Shown in pieces: positions 1 to 7,207 of a DNA stretch of 64,000 nucleotides; positions within the stretch are counted from its first letter, which is position 1, and each line of letters opens with the position of its first letter. The stretch lies in the NCBI GenBank assembly GCA_947305245.1, contig CAMZDG010000010.1, positions 1-64,000 on the forward strand. Direction: 5' to 3'. The notes under the pieces are model-generated. The model saw only the letters and a program-made list of their open reading frames with translations. It was not told the DNA's origin and did no database searches. The DNA is from an uncultured Lachnospiraceae bacterium. GTDB taxonomy: Bacteria; Bacillota; Clostridia; Lachnospirales; Lachnospiraceae. The position numbers and the translations under genes were made by a program.

Positions 1-191
1 CAGCTTGCCGGCATTGACATGACCCAGCCCTGTTCAGTCCGTATCTCCATCGACTCTCCATATGTCTTCGTGACGGTTGCCTTCACCGTCATAAGAGTGT
101 CCCCGTCCGGTGCGTCCGCACTCGGAGATCCGCATCCCGCCATGCAAAGCAGCATAATAAAACATAATATCTGCATTATTCTTTTATTCAT
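1..191 (-). CDS. Lipoprotein, N-terminal part (cut by window edge)
   Basis: An open frame begins with ATG at 191 and runs off the left edge, giving 63 residues. It starts with a basic Met-Asn-Lys-Arg N-region, then a hydrophobic stretch, then a lipobox ending Met-Ala-Gly-Cys at residue 20. It should therefore be a lipid-anchored, exported protein. A GGGAGGTG ribosome site lies 8 bases before the start. The visible mature part (about 40 residues) is acidic with a beta-like pattern and I do not recognise a family. It lies outside the tRNA-Gly element array. Confidence 0.7.
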   Translation of the reverse strand, partial: MNKRIMQILCFIMLLCMAGCGSPSADAPDGDTLMTVKATVTKTYGESMEIRTEQGWVMSMPAS

Positions 192-378
192 GAGGCAACA
201 CCTCCCATCCCAAATATCTCCCATAACTAATATAACGCATTTTGTAGATAAAAGTTTTAAAAAACTAGCATTCCATATCCGTAGTGATCCGCCACGAGGC
301 GCCTTTGTCTCTCCGGAAGAAGCCTCAGCCTGCTTTTCAAAGGTTGACTGGAGCTTCCTGCCTTCCGTCCTCCTATGG

Positions 379-604
379 AAGGGACAATTTCCAGGTTCTA
401 TCCCCATTTTGTCCCTTTTATCCTTCCACCTCGCCCCTAGAAGGGACAATTCCTAAGTTCTATCCCCATTTTGTCCCTTTTATCCTTCCGCCTCGCCCCA
501 AGAAAGGACAATTCCTAAGTTCTATCCCCATTTTGTCCCTTTTATCCTTCCACCTCGCCCCTAGAAGGGACAATTTCTAAGTTCTATCCCCGTTTTGTCC
601 CTTT
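379..604. repeat. 62-bp tandem repeat with internal hairpins (4 copies)
   Basis: Four copies of a unit start at 379, 441, 503 and 565, exactly 62 bp apart; the last copy is partial. Each contains an inverted repeat AAGGGACAA...TTGTCCCTT around a loop of about 20 bases. Copies differ by only a few bases, so expansion looks recent. No convincing gene covers them. Confidence 0.85.
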
Positions 605-648
605 CAGCTTTCCAACCACGCAAAAGCATAAACACTGGAAACAAAAAA

Positions 649-674
649 ATGCCCACAAGCGTACCTGCGGGCAT
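649..674. terminator. Hairpin next to attachment core A
   Basis: The inverted repeat ATGCCCaCA...TGcGGGCAT is followed by a run of A on the plus strand, so it reads as a hairpin plus T-run on the minus strand. Hairpins sit in the same place beside the cores at 9550 and 26682. This suggests each is a terminator travelling with the tRNA 3' end. Confidence 0.55.
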
Positions 675-679
675 AAAAA

Positions 680-701
680 AGAGCGGGTGATGGGAATCGA
701 A
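680..701. other. Attachment site A, distal end of element 1
   Basis: This 22-bp stretch (key part GCGGGTGATGGGAATCGAA) is identical to the 3' end of the tRNA-Gly gene at 26684-26755 and to the core at 9550-9571. The sequence to the right is not tRNA. It is therefore a duplicated tRNA 3' end, as left by a tyrosine-recombinase element. It marks the outer end of the tandem array. Confidence 0.8.
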
Positions 702-778
702 GGTGGCAGTCAAATACCCAAAGTCCCAAGACCCCAGTAAAATCAACACTTTGAAAGGAGAAGGCAGCACTCTATTCT

Positions 779-804
779 TTAAGTCACGCAGAAAGTCACG
801 CAAT
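779..804. repeat. Putative integrase arm-type repeats, element 1 left end
   Basis: Two direct copies of AAGTCACGCA are spaced 12 bp apart, about 80 bp inside core A. The same motif recurs three times at 9478-9510, next to the integrase at the other end of element 1. Paired, end-specific repeats of this kind are typical arm-binding sites of tyrosine integrases; the binding itself is inferred. Confidence 0.6.
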
Positions 805-848
805 ACAAATCCTCTGGCAACAAAAACAACATAGCATTTGATTAATCT

Positions 849-1190
849 TTACTTCTCATTCATATACAGCGTCACCCTGTTCTGAATGACGTCAATTACC
901 TCATCGAGGCTCTTTTCTCCGGAGAAGTAGGTTCTTGCCTCCGCATAAGCAATTCTGTACAGCGGTAAATTGTCATCCGGAAGCGGCTCAAGGCCTTCCA
1001 GTAAAATCCTCAACGTCTTCAGATCCTCCTCCGTCATGTCAGGTTCTCCGCCATTAACGTTTTCCCGTCCCGCAAGGGCTATCCCAACCTTCTCCTCCAT
1101 CCTCTTTTGATCGGCGCATAGCTCAAGCTTGTCATATTCATCTTCTTTGTAAAGATACCATTCGATAATCAACTTAAGTCTACTCTTCAT
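849..1190 (-). pseudogene. C-terminal fragment of a solute-binding-type lipoprotein
   Basis: The 113 residues match only the tail of a large extracellular solute-binding protein. The last 20 or so residues (SLDEVIDVIQNRV) are nearly those ending the 645-residue protein at 12827-14764 (SLDDVIDVIQNRV). There is no signal peptide, no lipobox and no clear ribosome site before the ATG at 1190. It appears to be a 5'-deleted remnant lying just downstream of the anti-sigma gene. A small intact protein cannot be excluded. Confidence 0.6.
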
Positions 1191-1232
1191 CCGTTGGCTC
1201 TCTAGGCCATTCGCATTTCACATTATAACAAT

Positions 1233-2438
1233 CTAGTTTATTCGGCCGTCATAAATTGTCAGATTGGAAATACACTCATCCGGTATGGCCGGAACATAAT
1301 ACGCCCCATACATTTTCAGCCCTTCAGCCATCGTGTAATCGCTGGTATCAGGTAACTCTACGTAAAAACGATAGTACGGAAGGAAGGTTTCCGTCAAGGG
1401 ACCCGAAATATAAACCAGTTCAGTCTTTACAATATATTTCTTCCCTGGTACATTCTCTGAAACACTCGTCTGATACTGTCCATTAAGAAGTTTTTGCGTC
1501 GCTTCTTTCTCCGATATGATGGGGTAATCACCAATTTTCTCCGCATTCGTCAGCTCATCATAAACATCAATCATTGAAAGATTGCCGTCAAAATCTGGGG
1601 TAAACTTCGCATGACGGAAATGATAATTCAAAATCTTTTCTTCCTCTGCCGCCACGCAATCATACACCAAACATTCACGGAAGTATTCCCCGTCAGAATA
1701 ATACTCTCCGCCGAGGACGATCTGCGGATTGTCAAACGAAAGGAAAGAAGCAAATTCGCTGATAAGATACTTCATGGCATCTTCCGTTTCCTGATCCGTG
1801 GACTTTGTCCTGGTAAAATGATATTGTTCAGGGAGCTGACATCCCTTCAAAAAATGAATTCTGGTAAATCCGTTCGCTTCCACCGTCAGTCTCCACTCAT
1901 CCGTAGAAGCACAAATGCCATAAACGGCATCCTCCTCAGTGCCACTTTCAGCCACTTCCTCCTCATCGATGCGTTGCACTTCGATTTCAGCCTGTGTAAG
2001 ATCCAAGTCAAGCGACTTTGCCGCATCTTCAAGTCTCGTCTTTAAAGTGGCCTCATCAAAGCCAATCGGAATGCCTGCTCCGGAAGGATCATAACTGCCA
2101 TTCTTAAACACCGGCAGAGTCTTAAGTTTCATTTTCTTATTCCAGGGATTTCCGTTATCGAGTTCCTTGGCATCATAGCACATCTTTGCTTCAAATCCCA
2201 TGCCGCCCGTAATATATTCCGGCAGAGTTATTTTGGGAAGATCAGTCGCAGTAACGGGTGGCTCTGAAACTCTCTGTCGCAAGTTAACATATACCATGCC
2301 AATCAGCAGGCAAACGCATGCCGCAGCGGCAATCCATCCAAACCATGCATTTTTCTTTCTCGTAACTTTTTTTTCAGCATCCTGAATGTAAAAATCATTT
2401 ACTTCGCCGATGGCGTCCTGAAGTTTATCAGATTTCAT
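1233..2438 (-). CDS. Membrane-anchored putative anti-sigma factor
   Basis: 401 residues: a short cytoplasmic N-terminus (1-30), one membrane helix (about 31-53, Ala/Cys/Leu-rich) and a large extracytoplasmic domain of unknown fold. The gene overlaps the upstream ECF sigma gene by the four bases ATGA, so translation is coupled. Sigma and its one-pass membrane partner in this arrangement is the usual ECF sigma/anti-sigma layout. The sensor domain resembles no family I can name. It lies in element 1, so it is probably cargo. The function is inferred from layout, not from a recognised zinc-type anti-sigma motif. Confidence 0.65.
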   Translation of the reverse strand: MKSDKLQDAIGEVNDFYIQDAEKKVTRKKNAWFGWIAAAACVCLLIGMVYVNLRQRVSEPPVTATDLPKITLPEYITGGMGFEAKMCYDAKELDNGNPWNKKMKLKTLPVFKNGSYDPSGAGIPIGFDEATLKTRLEDAAKSLDLDLTQAEIEVQRIDEEEVAESGTEEDAVYGICASTDEWRLTVEANGFTRIHFLKGCQLPEQYHFTRTKSTDQETEDAMKYLISEFASFLSFDNPQIVLGGEYYSDGEYFRECLVYDCVAAEEEKILNYHFRHAKFTPDFDGNLSMIDVYDELTNAEKIGDYPIISEKEATQKLLNGQYQTSVSENVPGKKYIVKTELVYISGPLTETFLPYYRFYVELPDTSDYTMAEGLKMYGAYYVPAIPDECISNLTIYDGRIN

Positions 2439-2995
2439 ATAAAAACATCCTCCTTTTGAAGGCGCAGCAAAAGCTTGTCTCTCGTGCGCTTGAGCATCAT
2501 CTTTACTTTACTTTCACCAAAACCATATTTGGACGAGATCTCACTGATGCCGTCAAAGAACCAATATCGTCGCACAAAGACGCGCCGTTCATCCGTCGAT
2601 AATGTCTTTAGAAAATCATTTAGTATTTCTGTCAGTTCAGTTGCTTCTATCTTTTCATCAATGCTTTGTCCCGACGGTATGCAATCCTCTAACTCATCCA
2701 GAGAAAGCTGAGTGTTTCCTCCGCCCCTCTTATCCGCAGTTTTGCCTCGCCATTTTTTCAAAGACAGACGCCTGGTTATTTTTCCAAGAAACGTGGCCAG
2801 AATCTCAGGCTTGTGTGGTGGCATGGCATTCCACGCACCCAAAAACGTGTCATTCACGCATTCTTCGGAATCTTCATCATTTCGCAGGATGCCATTCGCT
2901 ATGGAAAAACAGTATCGTCCATATTTTCTTTCTGATTCGCTTATCGCCGACTCATCTCTTTGCCAGTATAGTTCCACTATCAGCTTATCTTCCAT
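2435..2995 (-). CDS. ECF-type RNA polymerase sigma factor
   Basis: 186 residues. Sigma region 2 covers about 8-75 with the hallmark Glu-Cys-Val-Asn-Asp-Thr-Phe and Trp-Asn-Ala-Met-Pro-Pro. Region 4 covers about 125-180 (DERRVFVRRYWF, then a helix-turn-helix ending LKRTRDKLLLRL). It directs RNA polymerase to a small regulon, probably released by the partner at 1233-2438. Two further sigma genes of the same type are at 12098 and 27944. A TGTGACCTTTT motif upstream may be its own promoter. Confidence 0.9.
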   Translation of the reverse strand: MEDKLIVELYWQRDESAISESERKYGRYCFSIANGILRNDEDSEECVNDTFLGAWNAMPPHKPEILATFLGKITRRLSLKKWRGKTADKRGGGNTQLSLDELEDCIPSGQSIDEKIEATELTEILNDFLKTLSTDERRVFVRRYWFFDGISEISSKYGFGESKVKMMLKRTRDKLLLRLQKEDVFI

Positions 2996-3043
2996 CAGTG
3001 CACCTCATTCTTAAGTATTCAAAGGCCTTTCATCCATCTACTA

Positions 3044-3066
3044 CCATTATAAATTAAAAAGGTCAC
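3044..3066 (-). promoter_or_regulatory. Possible ECF-type promoter upstream of sigma gene
   Basis: On the minus strand TGTGACCTTTTT is followed by TATAATGG. Similar TGTRAYYTTTT motifs precede the other two ECF sigma genes (12751-12758 and 28541-28550). The shared motif suggests autoregulation. The TATAAT could equally belong to a housekeeping promoter. Confidence 0.35.
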
Positions 3067-3317
3067 AAAAAAGTTAAAAATTTTAAATTTGCCCTTCTTG
3101 CGTTCTTCAATAGGCATGTTTTCTCCTTCTCAGGAGGATACCTATCCATTATACCATTGTCTGACTAACTTATGGATTTAACATTAAAACCATAAATTCG
3201 AATTTCAATTAAGTGCTTTTTAATAAATGTGTCCGTAGTTTTTGATTCTAAAAGGGACCCGCAATGGAGTCCCCCTCAAATGTTATCTTTCAACCCTGTT
3301 TCATAAATACCATGGCC

Positions 3318-3416
3318 ATCAACTTACCATCAACTTAAATTTCTCAAAAGAAGAGCGAATCTGCGGGTTTATTTCTTTTAGACAGGTCAATTTGTCAACT
3401 TACCGTCAACTTAAAT
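3318..3416. repeat. Two pairs of 12-bp-spaced direct repeats (arm-site-like)
   Basis: The blocks 3318-3340 and 3394-3416 each hold two copies of TCAACTTA about 12 bp apart. The two blocks match each other at nearly every base. The 12-bp spacing is that of the arm-like repeats at the element ends. The intergenic stretch 2996-3510 otherwise shows no gene. It may be an old element end buried in element 1. Confidence 0.5.
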
Positions 3417-3442
3417 CAAGCCCAATATGGTACATATTCCAA

Positions 3443-3509
3443 ATTGTTATCTTATCACAAGATCACGGTTTCTAGCAATAATCCCACAGCCGCATGGCAG
3501 ATTATTCCG
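3443..3509. repeat. Copy 1 of a dispersed 60-bp sequence (scar-like)
   Basis: The stretch contains TATCACAAGATCA and ATGGCAGATTATTCC and aligns along most of its length with 15493-15558. In this copy it lies directly after the stop of the sigma-70-like gene. The second copy has no such gene beside it. It probably marks the left backbone end of this element family. Confidence 0.5.
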
Positions 3510-3510
3510 G

Positions 3511-4173
3511 TCACACGATCTTCCCGTCGTTCATCATTTCCCGCAGCGTCCCCAGCGCTTCCTTTTCGATCTTTCTTAAGGTTCTCTCCGCGAGATGAAA
3601 GTACGCGGCAGTCTTGGAAATGGAGTTTGCCTTAAGCATTCCGAATCCGTAATGATACGCAAGAAGGCGCCTTTGTCTCTCCGGAAGGAGCCTTAGCCGG
3701 TTTTGCATTTTCTCCAGCATGACGTGAAGCACGGCCAGGTTTCCCGTCGGATCCTTCCACTGCACTTCGCCTCCCCGGCCGGAGTACGTCTTCTCCTCGG
3801 CATTCGGGTCACTTAGGAACACGCGCGTTAGTCCGTCTTCCTCCATCTGCCTCTCAAAGGTTGACTGCAACTTCCTGCAAAGCCTGTACATCGCCTTAAA
3901 GGCGGCCTTGTAAGCATAAGTGGAAAACTGCGCGCCCTTCTTTTTGTTGTATTTTTTTGCCGCAGTCAGCAGGGCGATCCGCCCCTCCTGCAGGAGGTCT
4001 TCCTCGTCGAATCCGTCCGAGGAATTCACCTTCTTCCATCTCTTCACCTTTTTGGCCAGTCCCGCGACCAGCCCCTCGTTTTCCATGAGGAGCAACGTCT
4101 CCGCCTCAAGGTCGTTTTCCTTCACCCTCCTGCACAGTTCCAGGTTTCTTTTGTATCTTTCTTCCTTCGTCAT
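3511..4173 (-). CDS. Sigma-70-family-like protein of element 1
   Basis: 220 residues counted from the ATG at 4173. Region-2-like helices cover about 55-105 (EEDLLQEGRIALLTAA and FSTYAYKAAFKAMYR). A region-4-like helix-turn-helix follows at about 160-215 (LPERQRRLLAYHYGF, then SKTAAYFHLAERTLRKI). It could switch element genes or act as a DNA-binding regulator. It lies directly after the XRE gene, so the two form one operon. An ATG 12 bases upstream (4185) overlaps the XRE gene but lacks a ribosome site, whereas GGAAG precedes the chosen start. Sigma activity is inferred. Confidence 0.7.
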   Translation of the reverse strand: MTKEERYKRNLELCRRVKENDLEAETLLLMENEGLVAGLAKKVKRWKKVNSSDGFDEEDLLQEGRIALLTAAKKYNKKKGAQFSTYAYKAAFKAMYRLCRKLQSTFERQMEEDGLTRVFLSDPNAEEKTYSGRGGEVQWKDPTGNLAVLHVMLEKMQNRLRLLPERQRRLLAYHYGFGMLKANSISKTAAYFHLAERTLRKIEKEALGTLREMMNDGKIV

Positions 4174-4175
4174 TT

Positions 4176-5015
4176 TCACTTCCATAAGTCAAACAGCGCC
4201 GGCATGATCACCTCAACTGCCTCGTCCAGCTTTTCCCCGTATTCGTCATACACGTCGGGATTTTCCCTCAGGCCAGCCTTAACCGATTCGATCACGTTGC
4301 GTTTTCTTTGCTCAAACGGCAGCGCCAGGGGATCCCCACGCCTTTCAATTTCAGCCCTGACCGCATTAAGAATTTCCGAGGTAAACTTTCCCTTGGCGTA
4401 TTCGCGAACCTCGCTTCCCGTCTCCTTCCTGATCTCGTCCACGGCGTCCATGAAATACTTCCGGATGTTGTTCAGTTCCATCGGTTCTGCCTTTGCCCTT
4501 TTCGCCTTAATCTGCGCGCGAAGTGCGTTCGTCTCACTGTTTTTGGGGATCCGTCCCCGGTTGATGAATTCCGTCGCGAGGTTGTACGAAAAATCGTAAA
4601 CGCTGTTGCCCGTGGCAAAGGCGATCACGGCGATCTCGCTGAAATACATTGCCATGAGTCTCGTCGCCTCGAGAAAGTTTTCGTTTCTTAGAAGCGCGTC
4701 CACCACTTCCTGATTTGCGTTTTTCGTCAGCAGGCTTGCCGCGGCCTCCACGGAAAGTCCCAGCGCCTTCAGGTCGTAATACGTCTTCTGCGGCACGTCC
4801 GAAATCCCGAGCAGGTAGTCCGACGAAACGTCGTAAAGGTTCGCCAGGCCCGTCAGCACGTCGCTGTTAACGGTTCTGGTCGTTCCGTTCTCCATCCTTC
4901 CGTAGGACGCCTTGTCTATTCCCAAAATCCCGGCAACCTTTGCCTGCGAATAATCCCTTGCCTCGCGCAGTTCCCTCATTCTCTGCTGAAGCGTTCCCTG
5001 CAAATATTCTCCCAT
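4176..5015 (-). CDS. XRE-family repressor of element 1
   Basis: 279 residues. An N-terminal Cro/C1 helix-turn-helix spans about 12-70 (YSQAKVAGILGIDKASYGRME, ending DYLLGISD) and a long helical C-terminal part follows. There is no peptidase domain, so it is not a LexA/CI-type self-cleaving repressor. It is transcribed divergently from the mobilization operon at 5394. The related gene in element 2 (21222-22034) has the same place and domain plan. It probably holds element transfer and excision genes silent. Confidence 0.8.
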   Translation of the reverse strand: MGEYLQGTLQQRMRELREARDYSQAKVAGILGIDKASYGRMENGTTRTVNSDVLTGLANLYDVSSDYLLGISDVPQKTYYDLKALGLSVEAAASLLTKNANQEVVDALLRNENFLEATRLMAMYFSEIAVIAFATGNSVYDFSYNLATEFINRGRIPKNSETNALRAQIKAKRAKAEPMELNNIRKYFMDAVDEIRKETGSEVREYAKGKFTSEILNAVRAEIERRGDPLALPFEQRKRNVIESVKAGLRENPDVYDEYGEKLDEAVEVIMPALFDLWK

Positions 5016-5046
5016 GCGTTTTCTTCATTTTCCTTTCTTTGTAACC

Positions 5047-5060
5047 CAAACATATGTTCT
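5047..5060. promoter_or_regulatory. LexA/SOS-box-like palindrome before the element 1 repressor
   Basis: On the minus strand this reads AGAACATATGTTTG, close to the Gram-positive SOS box CGAACATATGTTCG. It lies 9 bases downstream of the putative -10, between promoter and gene. Element 2 has a matching site (22059-22072) in the same position. It could instead be the operator of the XRE protein. Confidence 0.5.
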
Positions 5061-5069
5061 GTTATTACC

Positions 5070-5098
5070 ATATCACGTTCGTTGCGATTTTGCATCAA
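5070..5098 (-). promoter_or_regulatory. Putative promoter of the XRE/sigma-like operon
   Basis: On the minus strand TTGATG and TGATAT are separated by 17 bp. The -10 is a weak match. The placement parallels the stronger TTGACG-17-TATATT promoter of element 2, which is the main support. Confidence 0.4.
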
Positions 5099-5213
5099 AA
5101 ACTTTAAAAAAATTTTTTTGCGATACTCAAAAATGTGATTTCGCCTTTTTTCGGGCCATTTGGGATTCCCCGCCGTATCATTACTTTAGAAGCGTTTCGA
5201 ACAAGCTCTTTTT

Positions 5214-5245
5214 CCCTTGTTTGACAAGGGCGCACGTCTATACCC
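5214..5245. other. Candidate origin of transfer (oriT) of element 1
   Basis: A 7-bp inverted repeat (CCCTTGT ttg ACAAGGG) runs straight into GGGCGCACGT. Read on the minus strand this is ACGTGCGCCCTTG, close to the nick core AAGTGCGCCCT known for MobQ-type plasmids. A MobQ-type relaxase gene lies 470 bp away. The rest of the 5016-5393 gap holds the promoter, this site and a terminator. The hairpin is on the 3' side of the core, unlike RSF1010, so the call is tentative. Confidence 0.35.
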
Positions 5246-5325
5246 TCCCGGGCATTCCGCGCGTTTTTCCCGCCTGCCCCTCGCTGCGGGAAAGAAAAAA
5301 CTGCGTTCGCTTCGCTTCCGGACGA

Positions 5326-5357
5326 AAGGACCAGGGCACAGCCTCAGGTCCTTTTTT
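5326..5357 (+). terminator. Intrinsic terminator just before the mobilization operon
   Basis: The stem AAGGACC/GGTCCTT is followed by a T-run. It lies only about 40 bases before the start at 5394, so it may attenuate or insulate the operon rather than end a gene. A hairpin with a T-run also precedes the relaxase of element 2. Confidence 0.6.
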
Positions 5358-5393
5358 ATTTCCAAAATCTAAAGGAAAAAGGAGGAAAAACGA

Positions 5394-5711
5394 ATGAAGG
5401 ATTTGGAAAAAAACCTTGAAGAGGCGCGGGCCGACCTTGAGCGGGCCGTGCGGGAAAAGGAAGTCCTTGAGCGCAGGGTTACGCGCAAGGAAAACCGGCT
5501 TCGCAACGCGCTGAGGAAAAAGGATTCCGCCAGGACGCACAGGCTCATCGTCGAGGGAGCTGAGCTTGAGTACGTGTTTGACGGAATCGAAAACCTGCCC
5601 CAGGAAGTCTTCTGGGCGTTCATGAGAAGGCTCGTCCTCGTGCCGGGCGTGAGGGAACTTTTTGAGCTGGCAAGGACGGAAGGCCTTCCCGCGGAAGGGG
5701 GTGATGACTGA
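5394..5711 (+). CDS. DUF3847-type small mobilization accessory protein
   Basis: 105 residues. Residues 1-45 are a charged coiled coil (ERRVTRKENRLRNALRKKD), followed by the conserved Arg-Thr-His-Arg-Leu-Ile-Val-Glu-Gly-Ala-Glu-Leu segment of the DUF3847/MobC-like family. These small proteins sit directly before relaxase genes in Firmicute IMEs and are thought to help at oriT; that role is inferred. The stop codon overlaps the relaxase start by one base (TGATG). An AAAGGAGG ribosome site is present. Confidence 0.7.
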   Translation: MKDLEKNLEEARADLERAVREKEVLERRVTRKENRLRNALRKKDSARTHRLIVEGAELEYVFDGIENLPQEVFWAFMRRLVLVPGVRELFELARTEGLPAEGGDD

Positions 5712-7207
5712 TGGCCCTTTATCATTTCGAGGTGACGCAGATTTCCAGGGGCCGGGGACAAACCGCCGTGGCAAGCGCGGCGTACCGCGCGGGGGAAAGG
5801 CTTCACGACTCGTACTATGACGAGGATCCCGACTACCGAAGGAAAGGGGGCGTCCTGCATTCCGAGGTCATTCTCCCGGCGCACGCGCCGCGCAGGCTTT
5901 CGGACAGGGAGACGCTTTGGAACGAGGTCGAGTCCGCTGAAAAACACCCCAGGGCGCAACTGGCGTATTCCTTCGACGTCGCGTTTCAAAACGAACTGTC
6001 CTTTGAGGAAAACCTCGCGCTTGCAAGACGGTTCATTGCGGAAAACTTCACCGCGCGGGGGATGATCGCCGACCTTGCGTGTCACGATCCCCACAAGGAC
6101 GACGATATTAAAAATCCCCACTTTCACGTGCTCTGCCCGATCCGCCCCCTTAATCCGGACGGAACCTGGGGAATGAAGCAGCGCCGCGAATACGCGCTTG
6201 ACGAAAACGGCGAGCGCGTGCGGGACCGGAACGGGAAGCTTGTTTACAACGCGGTCGCAACGACCGACTGGGGCGCTCCCGAGACGCTTCTTGCCTGGAG
6301 GGAAAACTGGGCGCGCCTCGTCAACGAGGCCTTTGAGAAAAAGGGAATTGCGGAACGCGTGGATCACCGCTCCTACGAGAACCGGGGCATCGACCTCATC
6401 CCGACCGTTCACGAAGGACCCGCCGTCCGCGCCATGGAGTCGAGGGGAATCCGCACGGACGTCGGCGACTGGAACCGGCTGATCAAAAAGGCAAACGCCC
6501 TCCTTCATTCCCTAAAGGGCAGCGTGAAGGCACTGGCAGACTGGATCTCCGAACTGAGAAAACGCATCGCGGAGCTTAAGGAAGACGAACGGCTGGCTCG
6601 ACTGGAATCGCAGACGCTTGCCTCCGTCCTGTGCGGGTATTACGAAAGGAGAAACGCCGGGGCTTACTCCAACAAGGCCAGGGTAAACAACCTGAAGCAG
6701 CAGGCAAGGGCAATCGACTTCCTGCACGCAAACGGCATCTCATCCCTTGGCGACCTGGACAAAAAAGTGAAGGCAACGTATTCCGAAGTTTCCAGGGCCT
6801 GCGCCGAAGTCAGGGAACTGGACGACGAGGTTTCATTGATTAAAAAAACCTTGAGCCTCACGGAAAAGCTGGCAAAAGGGAAGCCGGTTTACGACGCGCT
6901 GCGAGGGATCAGGCGCAAGTCAGAATCGGACGCCTTTAAGGAACTGCACCGCGCCGAGCTGACCTCGTTTTACGCGGCAAGGCGCGAACTGGGGGAGATT
7001 TATCCAAACGGAATCCCGGACGAAACCGAGCTGCGGAAACGGCTGGCCTCCCTGAGTGAAAAACGGCAGCCCCTGTATTCCGCTTACAAAAAACTGAAGG
7101 AAGAAGCCGGCGCGGCATACGCCATAAAAAAGGCAATACAGGCTGATTACGAAAAGGCGATGCGCGAACGCGGCGAAGACAAACTTAGAAAAGGAGAAGA
7201 AAGATAA
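5711..7207 (+). CDS. MobA/MobL (MobQ-type) relaxase
   Basis: 498 residues. The N-terminal relaxase domain covers about 1-245: a likely catalytic Tyr25 in SAAYRAGERL and the metal-binding His137-x-His139 in NPHFHVLCPI, both typical of MobA/MobL. It would nick oriT and carry the strand during mobilization. The C-terminal part (about 260-498) is helical and highly charged. It is translationally coupled to the DUF3847 gene before it and abuts the replication gene after it. No type IV secretion or coupling protein is present, so transfer would need a helper. Confidence 0.88.
   Translation: MALYHFEVTQISRGRGQTAVASAAYRAGERLHDSYYDEDPDYRRKGGVLHSEVILPAHAPRRLSDRETLWNEVESAEKHPRAQLAYSFDVAFQNELSFEENLALARRFIAENFTARGMIADLACHDPHKDDDIKNPHFHVLCPIRPLNPDGTWGMKQRREYALDENGERVRDRNGKLVYNAVATTDWGAPETLLAWRENWARLVNEAFEKKGIAERVDHRSYENRGIDLIPTVHEGPAVRAMESRGIRTDVGDWNRLIKKANALLHSLKGSVKALADWISELRKRIAELKEDERLARLESQTLASVLCGYYERRNAGAYSNKARVNNLKQQARAIDFLHANGISSLGDLDKKVKATYSEVSRACAEVRELDDEVSLIKKTLSLTEKLAKGKPVYDALRGIRRKSESDAFKELHRAELTSFYAARRELGEIYPNGIPDETELRKRLASLSEKRQPLYSAYKKLKEEAGAAYAIKKAIQADYEKAMRERGEDKLRKGEER

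Noticed and set aside
379..604. CRISPR array
   Set aside because: The whole 62-bp unit is repeated with no unique spacers, only four copies exist, and no cas genes are present.
561..803. 80-residue minus-strand frame with hydrophobic middle
   Set aside because: It starts in the GTCACGC arm-like repeats, crosses attachment core A and ends in the 62-bp tandem repeat. A frame across a recombination junction and repeats is most likely chance.
5369..6508. Long minus-strand frame of 379 codons opposite the relaxase
   Set aside because: It is the antisense shadow of the GC-rich MobQ relaxase and DUF3847 genes, whose motifs, ribosome sites and overlaps are convincing.
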